From positions 1 through 64,000 of the forward strand of contig RPFO01001349.1 in NCBI GenBank assembly GCA_009746045.1: a DNA stretch of 64,000 bases. Direction: 5' to 3'. Shown piece after piece: positions 54,677-64,000 of the stretch; the stretch's first letter is position 1; each line of letters begins with the position of its first letter. Below the pieces are notes generated by a model. That model was not told where the DNA came from. It made no database searches and saw nothing but the letters and a program-made list of their open reading frames with translations. This DNA is from Mesostigma viride (lineage: Eukaryota > Streptophyta > Mesostigmatophyceae > Mesostigmatales > Mesostigmataceae). The translations under genes and the position numbers were made by a program.

Positions 54677-55567
54677 ATGCAACAGCTGCACAAGGCCATG
54701 GGGCATGAAGCAGTGGCAGAAAGGTTGGCCAACAAAATTGAGGGCGGTGACCTGGAACATATGTGCAGGCATGTCAGGAAGCATTGTGAAGCATGCCAAC
54801 TGCATGCACCTAAACCTAAAAGATGGCATGTGGCCACCCCACCTCTGGCTAGGGGAAAGGTAGTAGGGGATGTGATACACGTGGTCAAGGACACGGTGTA
54901 CTTGGTCATCAAAATGCCTGGTCTAGTTTTGTGGTGATAGAACCCTTGCCAGGAATGGCCAATGAACAACTGCACAGGGCCCTGCTGATTGCACTATAGC
55001 ACGGTATCATCCCCAGGAAAAATTAATGCTGGGCCAGCAGTTCACGTGGATACAAAACTATCCTGATCTGCCTAAAGTAGACATTGCTGGGGCTCAAGAT
55101 CATGAACGCCAGGGGATGATTGAACGTACCATGCGTGCTATCAGGAACCTGCTAAAGAAAAATCAGTCGAGGGTAGCAGAGTCCGGAAGCTATGCTGATA
55201 GGACAGCGTGGGCTGCTGAGGTGTGCAGAACTCTGAACACCAAACCCCTCATGTCTTCTCCTTTTGGTGAAATCACGGCAATTGGCCTGCAATCAGGTAG
55301 CTACTCTCAGGAGGTACTAGACCACTACAACACACAAAGGCAGCACTTGGCCAAGTCATGCTGGCAAAAAAGGATAGAAGCAATGGGCACAGGCCTGTGT
55401 TTGAAGTGGGGGATCAGGTACTCTACTATAGGGAGGGGGAAGGGAACAAAGCCCACTCTGGTAGATGGCATGGTCCAGCTGAAATCACTAAGCTGTCAGA
55501 AACAGGTGACACAGTGACCATTCAGCATCACAGAGAGCGAATGGTAATTGGCAAGCAGATAGGCTGA
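54677..55567 (+). pseudogene. copia integrase remnants
   Basis: The HHCC zinc-binding segment reads HKAMGHEAVAERL through HCEACQLHAPKP (54680-54815). The first catalytic Asp region is disrupted. The C-terminal part of the core includes HERQGMIERTMRAIRNLL with the catalytic-type Glu (55100-55150). An SH3-like end follows (VGDQVLYYREGEGNKAHSGR, 55390-55480). Confidence 0.78.
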
Positions 55568-56560
55568 AGCTTTATTACCCTCCTTTGGCAGACGTGTCAG
55601 GGGTAGAATTCTTGGACATGGATTCAGATCGAGCCTCAGTCTGGTGGGTTGGTCTCACCCAGTGAGTTGGCCAGGGACATAGCTGATGCAAGCATCACAA
55701 CCATAGATGCTCCTGTGTTCCTCAGTGGTGCAGCCCCACCACAGCCCAACGGCCCACCTGGGCAGGAGGAACGTGCACTGAATGAGCAGCAGGTCGCTCC
55801 TCACTCATCTCAGGAACAGCCACAAATAGCAGCAGATCTTGTTGTCGCCAGGAATAAATTTGCTGAGGCTGTAAAAGCTCTACACAGAGCACACACTGCC
55901 AAGGCACGTAGCCAAGGCAGCAGGTGCAGCACAAGTTAATGCTGTGGGTGAATCTGATCAGGATCCCGGTATACTGGCAGTAGACACACAGGCACAGGCA
56001 TCATCAGTGCACAAGCTGTATCTGGCCTAAGTCTGCAACGCTCGTCATGGGCTAGAGTGTCAGATTTTTCAGGCAAAACAAAAATGGCAGTCAAAGGCCA
56101 AGTGCTAATTCCCCCACTGGGTGTGCACACTCCCTTCCAAGTAGTAGTAGAGGGCTATACAAGGGGAATGCACTTCTGGGGGAACCATTTGTCTCATACT
56201 CTCATACCCTGGAGTCGTCATCTCAGCAGGGAGGTTGAGCGTGACTGGGGTGGGGCAGGTCACCCTGGACCTGATTTTAAAATTCCTTTAACACAGATCA
56301 GTGATGGCATGGAAGCAGACATCCATGCTGTCAACTCAAAATACCTCCCAACTCAGGAACCCTGTGTTGATTCCCTCATTCATTCTCAGAAGCTGCACCC
56401 TTCTGCGTTTGGGCTTGGTAGATGGGACATTGCGTCCATGTCTCCCTTGTCCTATGATGATGTGGTCAAAGACTGTCAAACGCAGATTGGTTTTCTGAAA
56501 TGGATGGAAGCCTTAAACAGGGCTAGAGAGGAATGGGTGTGTCCTGATCCACGTAGTAAG
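55568..56560 (+). pseudogene. copia linker between integrase and reverse transcriptase
   Basis: Partly open frames (55649-55939 and 56057-56560), rich in Ala, Gln, Pro and His, fill the usual variable linker. They lack a recognisable domain; WMEALNRAREEW near 56500-56535 resembles the sequence just before copia reverse transcriptases. Confidence 0.5.
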
Positions 56561-57310
56561 TCCCAGGTACCACCTGTAACACCGATTGAGGCACTGCCAC
56601 AAGGGGCTAGGAAGCTCAGACTGAAGTTTGTCTGCAAGCACAAACCCCAGGCAGATGGGACACCTCCCATTTTTCATGCCAGAGTCACCTTGTGTCACGG
56701 AGTTCAGGGGCTCCACTGAGCTAACAGAGGCTGAACTGTATACCCCTGGTATCCAGCAGACGTCTCTTAAGGTCCTGTTGGCTACTTTCCTTCACCATCT
56801 GAATGCTGGCAAGGACTGCGTGTGTAAAGCCACTGACATCAAAAAGAGCCTTTCTCAAATGCAACCCTGACATAGCCCAAAAGGTGTAGAGGGGTCAAGT
56901 CTATGTGGTTAACACTCCCAAGGTCTAGTCTGGGGATATCAAGGAACCTCACCTTAGGCCTATAATTTGGGGGTGGAAGGGTTACAGTCAGCCCCTAAAA
57001 TTTTTAGGCTGTCTGCCCAAGAGGTCTTCCTGAAGCTGGGGGCCCAGTATGATGATATTGACCCTTGTCTCTTCACCATCCCTCATCCTGCTGGTATGAT
57101 GATGTTTCTGTGGCATGGGGATGATCAGCTCATTACTGGTCCCAGGGCAGCTGTGGAGGATTTATTGCTCAAGTGTCTGCTAGTTTTGAACTAGGCAAGC
57201 AGCTGGAGCTGGGGAAAGATACTGTCAAGTTCTGTGGCATCATTCTGAACCTGTTGAAGGAGCAGAGGGAGTGGGTGTGTTCTCTCAAAGCATCCTCTGA
57301 ATATGTCACG
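56561..57310 (+). pseudogene. copia reverse transcriptase remnants
   Basis: LKFVCKHKPQADGTPPIFHARVT corresponds to the 'KWVFK.K...DG...KARLV' start. TSLKVLLATFLHHLNAGKDC and a DIKKS segment follow. The catalytic box reads MFLWHGDDQLITGP instead of YVDD (about 57100-57143). Frames change at about 56718, 56870 and 57190. Confidence 0.78.
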
Positions 57311-57415
57311 TCTTGTAAAGATGTTCTCCCCTCAGACATCACTTAAGATATCTGTCCCACTATTAGGGGTAAGCTAGGTACGTGGCTGTGTGCCACGCGT
57401 GCTCCTCATCTGGCA

Positions 57416-58036
57416 GTGGTCAGCGGAGTGGATGATGATGTTCTCATGGAGGTTGGGTCTAGGGCTATTAAACAGGTGTTGCATGATGGCCCTCCCCTTA
57501 TTCTTCATGCCTTGGATATGTTCCAACCCATCCATATCACATGTATGATGATGGACAGTTCCATGGAGTCACGGGTAATCACCAATGTACAAGCCAGAGA
57601 GGCAGGTCTCTTCATGTTGTCTAATCCCACTGGCAAGCAGTCATTGTTTTCCTGGTTCAGCAGACTCCACAAGCGTAAGGCAGTCAGCAGCAATGTAGCA
57701 GAATGCCGTGCTGTGGTCTCTTCTGTCAAGCATGCCAGGTACTTGAACCATCTGGCGGTGTGGCTGCAGCATCAGGCTGGTAGTTATGCTGGTGTTAAAT
57801 CTCATCTGCTGACTGACAGTCAATCCCTTCTCTCTTTCCTGGACAACCCTTGGCTGTGCACACTGATCTGGACTGGATTGTCCTTAAGGAGGAGTGTACC
57901 TATCTGGAGTCAAAGACTCACATCCGAGACCGGCCCTGACAATGCAGCTGATGCACTGACAAAAGTGCCACAAGCTGCAGGGCCTCAGTATAGAGTCCTA
58001 TACAAGCTGATGAACCCGTATGACGGCAGAGGGTGA
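57416..58036 (+). pseudogene. copia RNase H
   Basis: A 206-residue frame includes RKAVSSNVAECRAVVSSVKH (family: K...VS.SS.EAEY.A), LLTDSQSLLSFL with the Asp-Ser pair, and NAADALTKVP near the end (family: ADALTK). The N-terminal Asp lies in a MMMDSS segment. Confidence 0.8.
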
Positions 58037-59540
58037 AGTGCCTCAGCCTAGGGTAGTTAGCACCAGATAGGAGGGTGCTCATGGGGTGGCAGGGACTGAA
58101 GTGTCCCCCCGTAGACTCTCTTCCCATCATTAAAGACCGAGGTCAGAAGGGTCCTCCTTTATTGATGGCTTGTTGTTATTTCAATACAACGTGTGGTTCT
58201 CTTTTCTGACATGGTTCATGGTTTTCCCAATACAGGCATCCAGCCAGTGGGGATGTTTTATCCAACACGGAAGAGCTATGTGCGCTTTTTACAATGCATC
58301 TCTTTCAGTGTACTGGTCTGTCCCTGTGGGGGCCTTGTTTCCAAGCAGTACGTTGGCATATGAGTGGGTTGTGGGAAGAGTCTTCTCCTCACTCCCCAAA
58401 GAAAAGTAATAATGGGAGTTATTCTAGGGCTTCAGGCCTAGACTATCTGTACACGTGGCGTTGTCTCCGTCTCCCAAGTGGGATACGGACCTGGACGGTG
58501 ATGTAGTACACCACCCAGATCTCTACTAGGATTTGGATCCGCACGTGCCATGTTGCCAGGGCACGTGGGTGCTAGATATTAGCACTGAGATCTGTAGGGC
58601 ACACGCACGTGATACGCACGTGGTAGGGTTGATGAGCTGCATGTGAGGCAGACCACAAGGTGGGCCGCATGCAGAGCCAGTCCTGTACGGAGGTCCTAGG
58701 GGAGGTCCAGCACCATCTACGTAGTGCTGTTAGGCAGTCGTGCGTGTGGGCATGGTATCAGTCCTAGCTGGAGGACATCTGGCTGGTTGTAGCCAGCACC
58801 TCATTGGTTAGCACTAGTGCAGGATAGCTATAGGTTACCCTAACCTACGTTCCCATGCAATCCAGCTTGGCAAGCTTGCATGGATTGATATATGCCAGCC
58901 ATTGCATAATCAAACACACGTTCGCATCCATTCGCACACAGTGCATCACTACATCACTGCATTATGGAGCCACGAGCGGCCCTGCCTGACGACAGGCAAT
59001 GTTTCGCGCACCCGCCATGACAACAACCTTGCCCCCCACGGGTAAGGTCACTATTGTACGGTCCCAGCACTTGAACATGTGCCTCAGTGGTTACAGCCAT
59101 ATACGGTCTGTTATATTCTAGTCTAAGGCCTTGTGCCTAGCCAATCTGGACACGTGGTGACAGCTCTGTCTCCCAAGTGGGGGTACGGCGCTGATCACTG
59201 ATCAGTAGCGTAGTATACCGTGCAGTTCTCTACTTGATATTAGATTCTCTGTGCTTACTTGGGCACGGGGAGCTAGATATCGTCGAAGAGGAGCTCCGGG
59301 CCACCGTGGAACAGTGCACCCATGTCCTCGAAATATGACTTGGACGCGCCTCAAGGACCCCTGACCAAAGGGCTCCTCCTGTGGTTTTGCGCCTGGTGGT
59401 TCACTGGCTCCGTGGCGCTCCCCCCCACTTGGTCACTGCTTGCCGCGGAACTGCAGTGAAAAATAGCACGGCGTATAATACGATTCTTACGCGTATTATA
59501 CGTAATACGTAGCTTGTCCGTACGAAATATTTGGTTTTTG
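58037..59540. other. Copia downstream region with two diverged direct repeats
   Basis: 58425-58582 and 59120-59283 share GGCCTA-rich starts, a GACACGTGG/TACACGTGG block, CTCCCAAGTGGG and GTAGTA with a GGGCACG-to-GCTAGATAT ending. They may be remnants of terminal repeats or of neighbouring insertions. No gene is seen. Confidence 0.5.
59470..59505. repeat. Inverted repeat CGTATAATACG / CGTATTATACG
   Basis: Perfect 11-base arms around about a 9-base loop (59472-59482 and 59493-59503), followed by further GTAATACGTA-type sequence, about 0.4 kb before the hAT frame. Confidence 0.85.
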
Positions 59541-59892
59541 TACAGTGGTTCTGTACGACCGCGTACAATACACGTATTTGGCACGTATAGGACAGGCGTA
59601 CGAGACATTTTCCTGCGTTTGTGCGAGCCTGGGAGGCTGCGGCTCGGTCTTTTTGCTTACTTCTAGTATCTATGCGTACATTGCAAGGTTACCGGACGTG
59701 GTTGCTCCGAATGCTGCCAAGCTGGCCGGGAAACACATAGACGAGGGCAATATGTACATGCTGTACCTATTACAGGCCTGTATACCCCGGCATTGTTGGT
59801 CACTGCTAGCAGTTTGACACAACGTCTTTAATTTAGCAGCCACGTGAGACGACATTGACGATGCTGATGATGGCCCCATTGGTGATGACGGG

Positions 59893-61083
59893 ATGAGATG
59901 TCTGTGCAACAGGAAACTCAGTGTTTGGACCTTTATATCAAAGGATAAACTTCTCAAGGATGGGCACCCGACAGGGAATTACGCCATGGCATGCCTGACA
60001 TGCAAGGCGGCCTTCAAGGGCACTGCCACGCAAGCAAAAGCTCACATCATGGGTGGCCAATATGCTACCCTCAATGGGGTGAGCAAATGCACGAATCCGC
60101 CAAAGGCGTTTCGTGTCAGGCTGCTGCAGGAGGAGGCGGAGAAGGAGGCCAGGAAGCGGCGCCGGCAGGATGCTGCTCGAGTACACATGGCGGCCGAGGT
60201 CCGGAACCTGCGTAGGGAAGGTCTGGTGAATGAGGAGCCAGAGATCGAGGAGAGTGATGCACGACCGTGGAAGTCTGCCTGTGCTAGTACTAACAACACC
60301 GGAGCTGCATGGTTCCAGCGCATCGCAGAGCAAGGGGCGTTCCGATAATGGTACTCAGCCTGCCGCGGTCGTGTCGACCAAGCAGCAGCTTGATGAGGAG
60401 CTGTGCAGGGCATTTATGACTGCAGGCGTCGCCTTCAATGTCATCGACAATCCGGCATTCCGCCTGGCCCTCAACAAGATCAGCAAGTCATGCAGGGCGT
60501 TAAGCGCACTGGGATATGTCCCCCCCCGCGCGAACACCATACGGACTCGGAATGCACCCCGTGTTGCTGAGCAGGTGGAGCAGGACGTGGTCCCATGGAG
60601 CTGGCACACATGACGGGCGGCACGCTGGGCACAGATGGGTGGAAGGACTGCACCAGTGAGTCACTCATCATGAATGCGTTTCAGCTGGCCGATTTCGTCC
60701 ACTTCCTGGGATCAGATTACCGCACTGCTGAGACCAAGACCGCAGAGTTTTTTAGGAACAAGCTGCGCCAGTATATCCTGAAGGTGGGCCCTGAGCACAT
60801 GGTGCAGGTGATGAGTGACACCGCTGCTGTCATGGAAGCGATGAAGAATTTGCTGGAGGCTAAGTTCCCCAGCATCATCTTTTCCAAGTGCGCTGCACAC
60901 TGTGTCGACCTCTTGATAGAGGACATGTACAAGGAGAAGCCAATCGGCGAGACGCTGGACAAGGTGAACACCGTGGTGACCTACGTTCTCAGCCATGAGA
61001 AGGTGAACAGCCACATGATGGGCATCCACAAGGACACCAAGACCCTGAAGAAGTACGGGGAGACAAGGTTGGCCACCATTAAG
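59893..61083 (+). pseudogene. hAT-family transposase, broken and truncated
   Basis: A BED-like zinc-finger start (MACLTCKAAFKGTATQAKAH) and a charged linker are followed by RAFMTAGVAFNVIDNPAFRL with LGYVPPRANTIRT, typical of plant hAT/DUF659 transposases. GTLGTDGWKDCTSESLIMNA (first catalytic Asp region), VGPEHMVQVMSDTAAVMEAM (second Asp), and CAAHCVDLLIEDMYKEKPIG come next. Frames shift near 60340 and 60590. The C-terminal dimerisation region with the catalytic Glu is not found; GTAGGTAC follows at 61084. Weak continuation (TRFLSLHSVHEAKTVL) appears near 61225 with stops. Confidence 0.85.
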
Positions 61084-61740
61084 GTAGGTACATGATACGA
61101 GGGTCATGTTTTTGTCTCTTGATTGCAAATATCTTGCATGTTATCTTATGTTATGTTATCTTTCAGCCAGCCTTACCACCAGCCTTTGAGTGGAGGTGCT
61201 GCCGACATGTGACGATTATTCTTTACGTGGACCAGGTTCCTGTCGCTGCACAGCGTGCACGAGGCCAAGACGGTGCTCGTGCTCACGTTTTAGAACGAGG
61301 ATCTGGCTACTACTACCAGCTAGGCAGACTGGGGGTATGTCACCTTCAACACGGTGGCCACCATCGTCAAGAATGGTGCATTATAATCTGGCCAAGGAAA
61401 GAGGTTGAAATACTTACCAACAGTCCGCTAAAGTGGAGCCCCAGCAGCGTGTTGTATGGCCTGTTAAAGCTGGATAAGCTCCAGGGTTGCACATCAACAC
61501 ACCTATATGTGCTGACTGTTGAATACAGGACATGTACCTTCTGTTGGTTGCCTTCAGGCTCAGCTTCCTACGCCATGAATTACACTAGGAAGAATGAACA
61601 GGCGTGTAAGCAAGCTGTTTGGGGAGGCTGGCCATGGCTTACGTCTCCCTCTCGAGCAGCGATGCTTGACGAGGCGTCCGGCGTAACATGAACGAGGCGC
61701 TTTCACGAGCCTCGGGGAAAGAGACAGGCAGAAAATCTGG

Positions 61741-61935
61741 ATGGGGAACGGGGCTGACTTCACCCTACCTTGGATCCGGATGCCGAAAAAGCAGGTTCCA
61801 ATGTACAGCGTCGACTCAACCAGCGCAATGCGTATTCATGCTTCATTTCACAACGATCGCAGGCGATATTCAGTGATGAGCGCAGGTCTACACTATTATA
61901 GAGCCAGCAAAAAATCAGGCTGGGCTTCGCTCTAG
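61741..61935 (+). other. Short unrecognised frame
   Basis: Encodes 64 residues (MGNGADFTLPWIRMPKKQ...) after the hAT remnants. No known motif, so it may be chance. Confidence 0.2.
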
Positions 61936-62540
61936 AAGTTGTTGAAGCGCCCTAGTTGTTGAAGCGCCCTGCGCAAATGGGATGACAAAAATGAAAGAAA
62001 CGAGGGAGTGGCATATTTTTACGTGCGTTGCCATGATCAGCCCCGCACGCACCCTCCTGGCAGTTCCAACTGCTGCGGCAACGAGGCATTTACAATGGCA
62101 GTCGTTTTAACAAAAAAAATTTCGGTCAAAAATTTTTGAATTAGTCATAGAATCGTGCGAGCGGCTTACCTCGAACTACACTGTCGCCGTTTTAGATAAG
62201 TTTCCGGTGTGACTTTTTGGGGGTCCACTGCAAAATGCAGCGGACCTGACCCGACCTCGCGAAAATGCCCGCCCTTTTTCTGTTTTCCTGAAAAAATGGG
62301 CCGATTTCTTTAGGATAAAAAAATATCTACGTGAAGTAGATGAGTTATGAAGGCTCCAAATGAATTTGCTGTCCGTAATGTGTTCTCAGGACGGTCGCTA
62401 GGATTTTCACGGTCGCCATGGGTGTTGCGTGACTTTTTGCCTCGTCGTCACCTTCCCGCCCACCAGATTTTTGGGATCTCGCGCCAATTTGGTGACGGAA
62501 TAAGATGGTCGTTTTTGGCGGGGCTCGGACCGTTGTGAGG
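61936..62540. other. Spacer without recognised gene
   Basis: Mixed sequence with no repeat or coding similarity that I can support. Confidence 0.45.
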
Positions 62541-62622
62541 TGCAGTGCCCCTGAAAGGAACAACCTACGCATTATTTAATACTAGCCGTGCAGATTCGGG
62601 ATATTCTACCCCCGGTCTGTAC
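62541..62622 (+). repeat. Direct repeat, copy 1 (possible terminal repeat)
   Basis: TGCAGTGCCCCTGAAAGGAA and onward to TTCTACCCCCGG matches 63920-64000 with two or three differences over about 80 bases. Confidence 0.93.
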
Positions 62623-62939
62623 GGTTAGCGTCTTACTAGCATCACTGACCATAAGGGTTTAATGACGTCAGTTACTTATAGGGATAAGGGAGGTTTTGCG
62701 ACTAAAAGCCGCTCAGGCTGGTTTTGTCGGCCTCTTTCTTTGCTCGTTGTCCTTGCTATGGGGGCTGCGGAGCAAAATCCCAAAAGCACTGGTTGCACCG
62801 GCCACTTGGCCAGTGGTGAGACTTCCAGTTGTTAACCGGCTAGGCGTAGTTCCTCACCCGGTTAACTAAAAGAAGAGAAAATGATTACCTCCGGTCCGCA
62901 CCTTTTCCCCAGCTTGGGGTCTTTGGTGGGCCGGGTGCC

Positions 62940-63776
62940 GTGACAGGTGCTCACTTGTCGCTCGGTCGGCCCAGTGCGCGAGCTGGTGCTCCGTACCTGG
63001 GGATGCTTGCACCCCGGGTTGGAGCTGGATGGCTGGCACTGGCGACCCGTGTCTCGGTCCGCGGCCTGAGGCTTTTTCTTCGGAAATTGCTGCTGGCCAG
63101 CAAACTTTGCAATTGCCTGCCGCCGAGGGGGGGGGGGTTGGGGCTGGGGACGGCGATGGGGAAAGCGCCTCAGCTAGAAATTTTTTCCCCACGCATAGAA
63201 AACTCGGGGGGGAATGCGGTCTTGGCTGAACGGACTCTCGTTCAGCCAGGTGCCCTGGGCTGTGGCCTCGGGCATCCGGGCTGGCGGGGCCTGAGCTACC
63301 AGGTCCACGTTTTTTCTCGAAGCACCCCGGGTCTATGGGGAGACGGCCATAGCGGTACCGACCCGGGGCCCCGAGAGGGGTCATGATAGGCTGGCCGTGC
63401 GCAATCGCAGTGCAAATGCGCTGGGCCTTTTTGGGCCTGGCCATGCATCCACAGCCGCTGGGCACACACCTCCCGATGTGGGGGGGCTCCCGTTTTGCGG
63501 CAGGGCGGTCACTTGTGACAACGAGCAAGGTGGAGTGCGGCTTCAAGGGAAAGCCAGGGCGGGGGTGTTTGGGCAACGTACTTCATGAAGGGCCTTGAAC
63601 GGCGTGCCTCCGGGCATGTCAATAGTGTCACATTTCTGCTTCCACTTATTGTTTTAATGAAGATGCTGGGTTTTGTGGGAGCTACGTGGGACATGAATCG
63701 GGGTTCTTTGAACGGAGTTTCTTCTATACGTGAATGCGGGAACAAGAGGCCGCTGATTGAGCGGCTTAGGTTGTAG
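62940..63776 (+). CDS. Unrecognised frames between direct repeats
   Basis: Overlapping plus frames at 62940-63386, 63383-63598 and 63585-63776 fill the space between the direct repeats. The last encodes MKMLGFVGATWDMNRGSLNG and a basic end. A minus frame of 236 residues covers the same DNA. None matches a family I recognise. They may be part of a short retroelement. Confidence 0.25.
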
Positions 63777-63919
63777 TGTTTTCTCGTAGCTTTTTGGCTA
63801 GAGCTCTTGTGATTAGTAGATGCAGTATAGTGCATGGTTGAAAAATGAATTAAATAAAATGTGCGTTCCGCGCTTGGGTTGATTATACCCGGGCGGAACG
63901 GGGCGTGAGGTACGTGTCG

Positions 63920-64000
63920 TGCAGTGCCCCTGAAAAGAACAACCTACGCATTATTTAATACTAGCCGTGCAGATTCGGGATATTCTACCCCCGGGCTGTA
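63920..64000 (+). repeat. Direct repeat, copy 2 (cut by window end)
   Basis: Starts TGCAGTGCCCCTGAAAAGAA and continues to the last base of the window, parallel to 62541-62622. Confidence 0.93.

Larger units (their letters stand above)
52961..58036 (+). mobile_element. Degenerate Ty1/copia LTR retrotransposon
   Basis: Gag, zinc knuckle, integrase, reverse transcriptase and RNase H signatures follow in that order on the plus strand. Integrase before reverse transcriptase defines the copia type. Every domain is broken by stops and frameshifts. I found no convincing protease motif and no clear long terminal repeats around it. Confidence 0.85.

Noticed and set aside
62866-63576. 236-residue minus-strand Pro/Ser/Arg-rich frame
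   Set aside because: Low-complexity composition, overlaps other open frames on the plus strand, no motif; not supported as a gene.

Overview
This is nuclear DNA of a eukaryote, most likely a flagellated green alga. The genes are broken into many short exons with GT-AG introns, and introns and spacers are full of micro- and minisatellites and decayed transposons. Plant-type histidine biosynthesis with a probable plastid transit peptide, a plant-like deoxynucleoside kinase, a CEP164-like WW domain (a family tied to cilia) and TGTAA signals downstream of two genes point to the green lineage. The species cannot be named from the sequence.

Four host genes can be assembled by hand. (1) 86-2493, plus strand: the 3' part of a deoxyribonucleoside kinase. 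(2) 8989-20467, minus strand: a complete 12-exon dihydropyrimidinase of 494 aa; all exon phases agree. (3) 21828-28432, plus strand: a 10-exon gene whose product joins an N-terminal CEP164-like WW module to a C-terminal SelW/Rdx-like thioredoxin-fold domain with a CxxC motif. (4) 32814-40049, plus strand: a complete 8-exon imidazoleglycerol-phosphate dehydratase of 277 aa. Genes 1 and 2 serve nucleoside salvage and pyrimidine breakdown. Genes 2 and 3 are divergent across about 1.36 kb.

Between the kinase and the dihydropyrimidinase (2.5-8.9 kb) lie a CCTCCCT array, an L1-like ORF1 pseudogene, a LINE 3' end present twice in tandem, and copies of a dispersed repeat. The 28.4-32.8 kb spacer is repeat-derived. 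From 40 kb to the right edge I find no intact host gene. That part holds a 173-bp satellite (10 units, partly ordered as dimers), a 120-bp tandem repeat that stays open on the minus strand, a degraded Tudor-like reading frame, unrecognised frames at 48.8-50.5 kb, a degenerate Ty1/copia element (52.9-58.0 kb), a broken hAT transposase (59.9-61.1 kb), and an 80-bp direct repeat spaced 1,379 bp at the right edge.

The most unusual items are the WW-Rdx architecture, the duplicated splice donor at the end of dehydratase exon 7, the tandemly repeated stop-codon segment of the dihydropyrimidinase, and the two satellites with higher-order structure. Exon boundaries were inferred by eye from protein-family similarity and splice phase, without transcript data.
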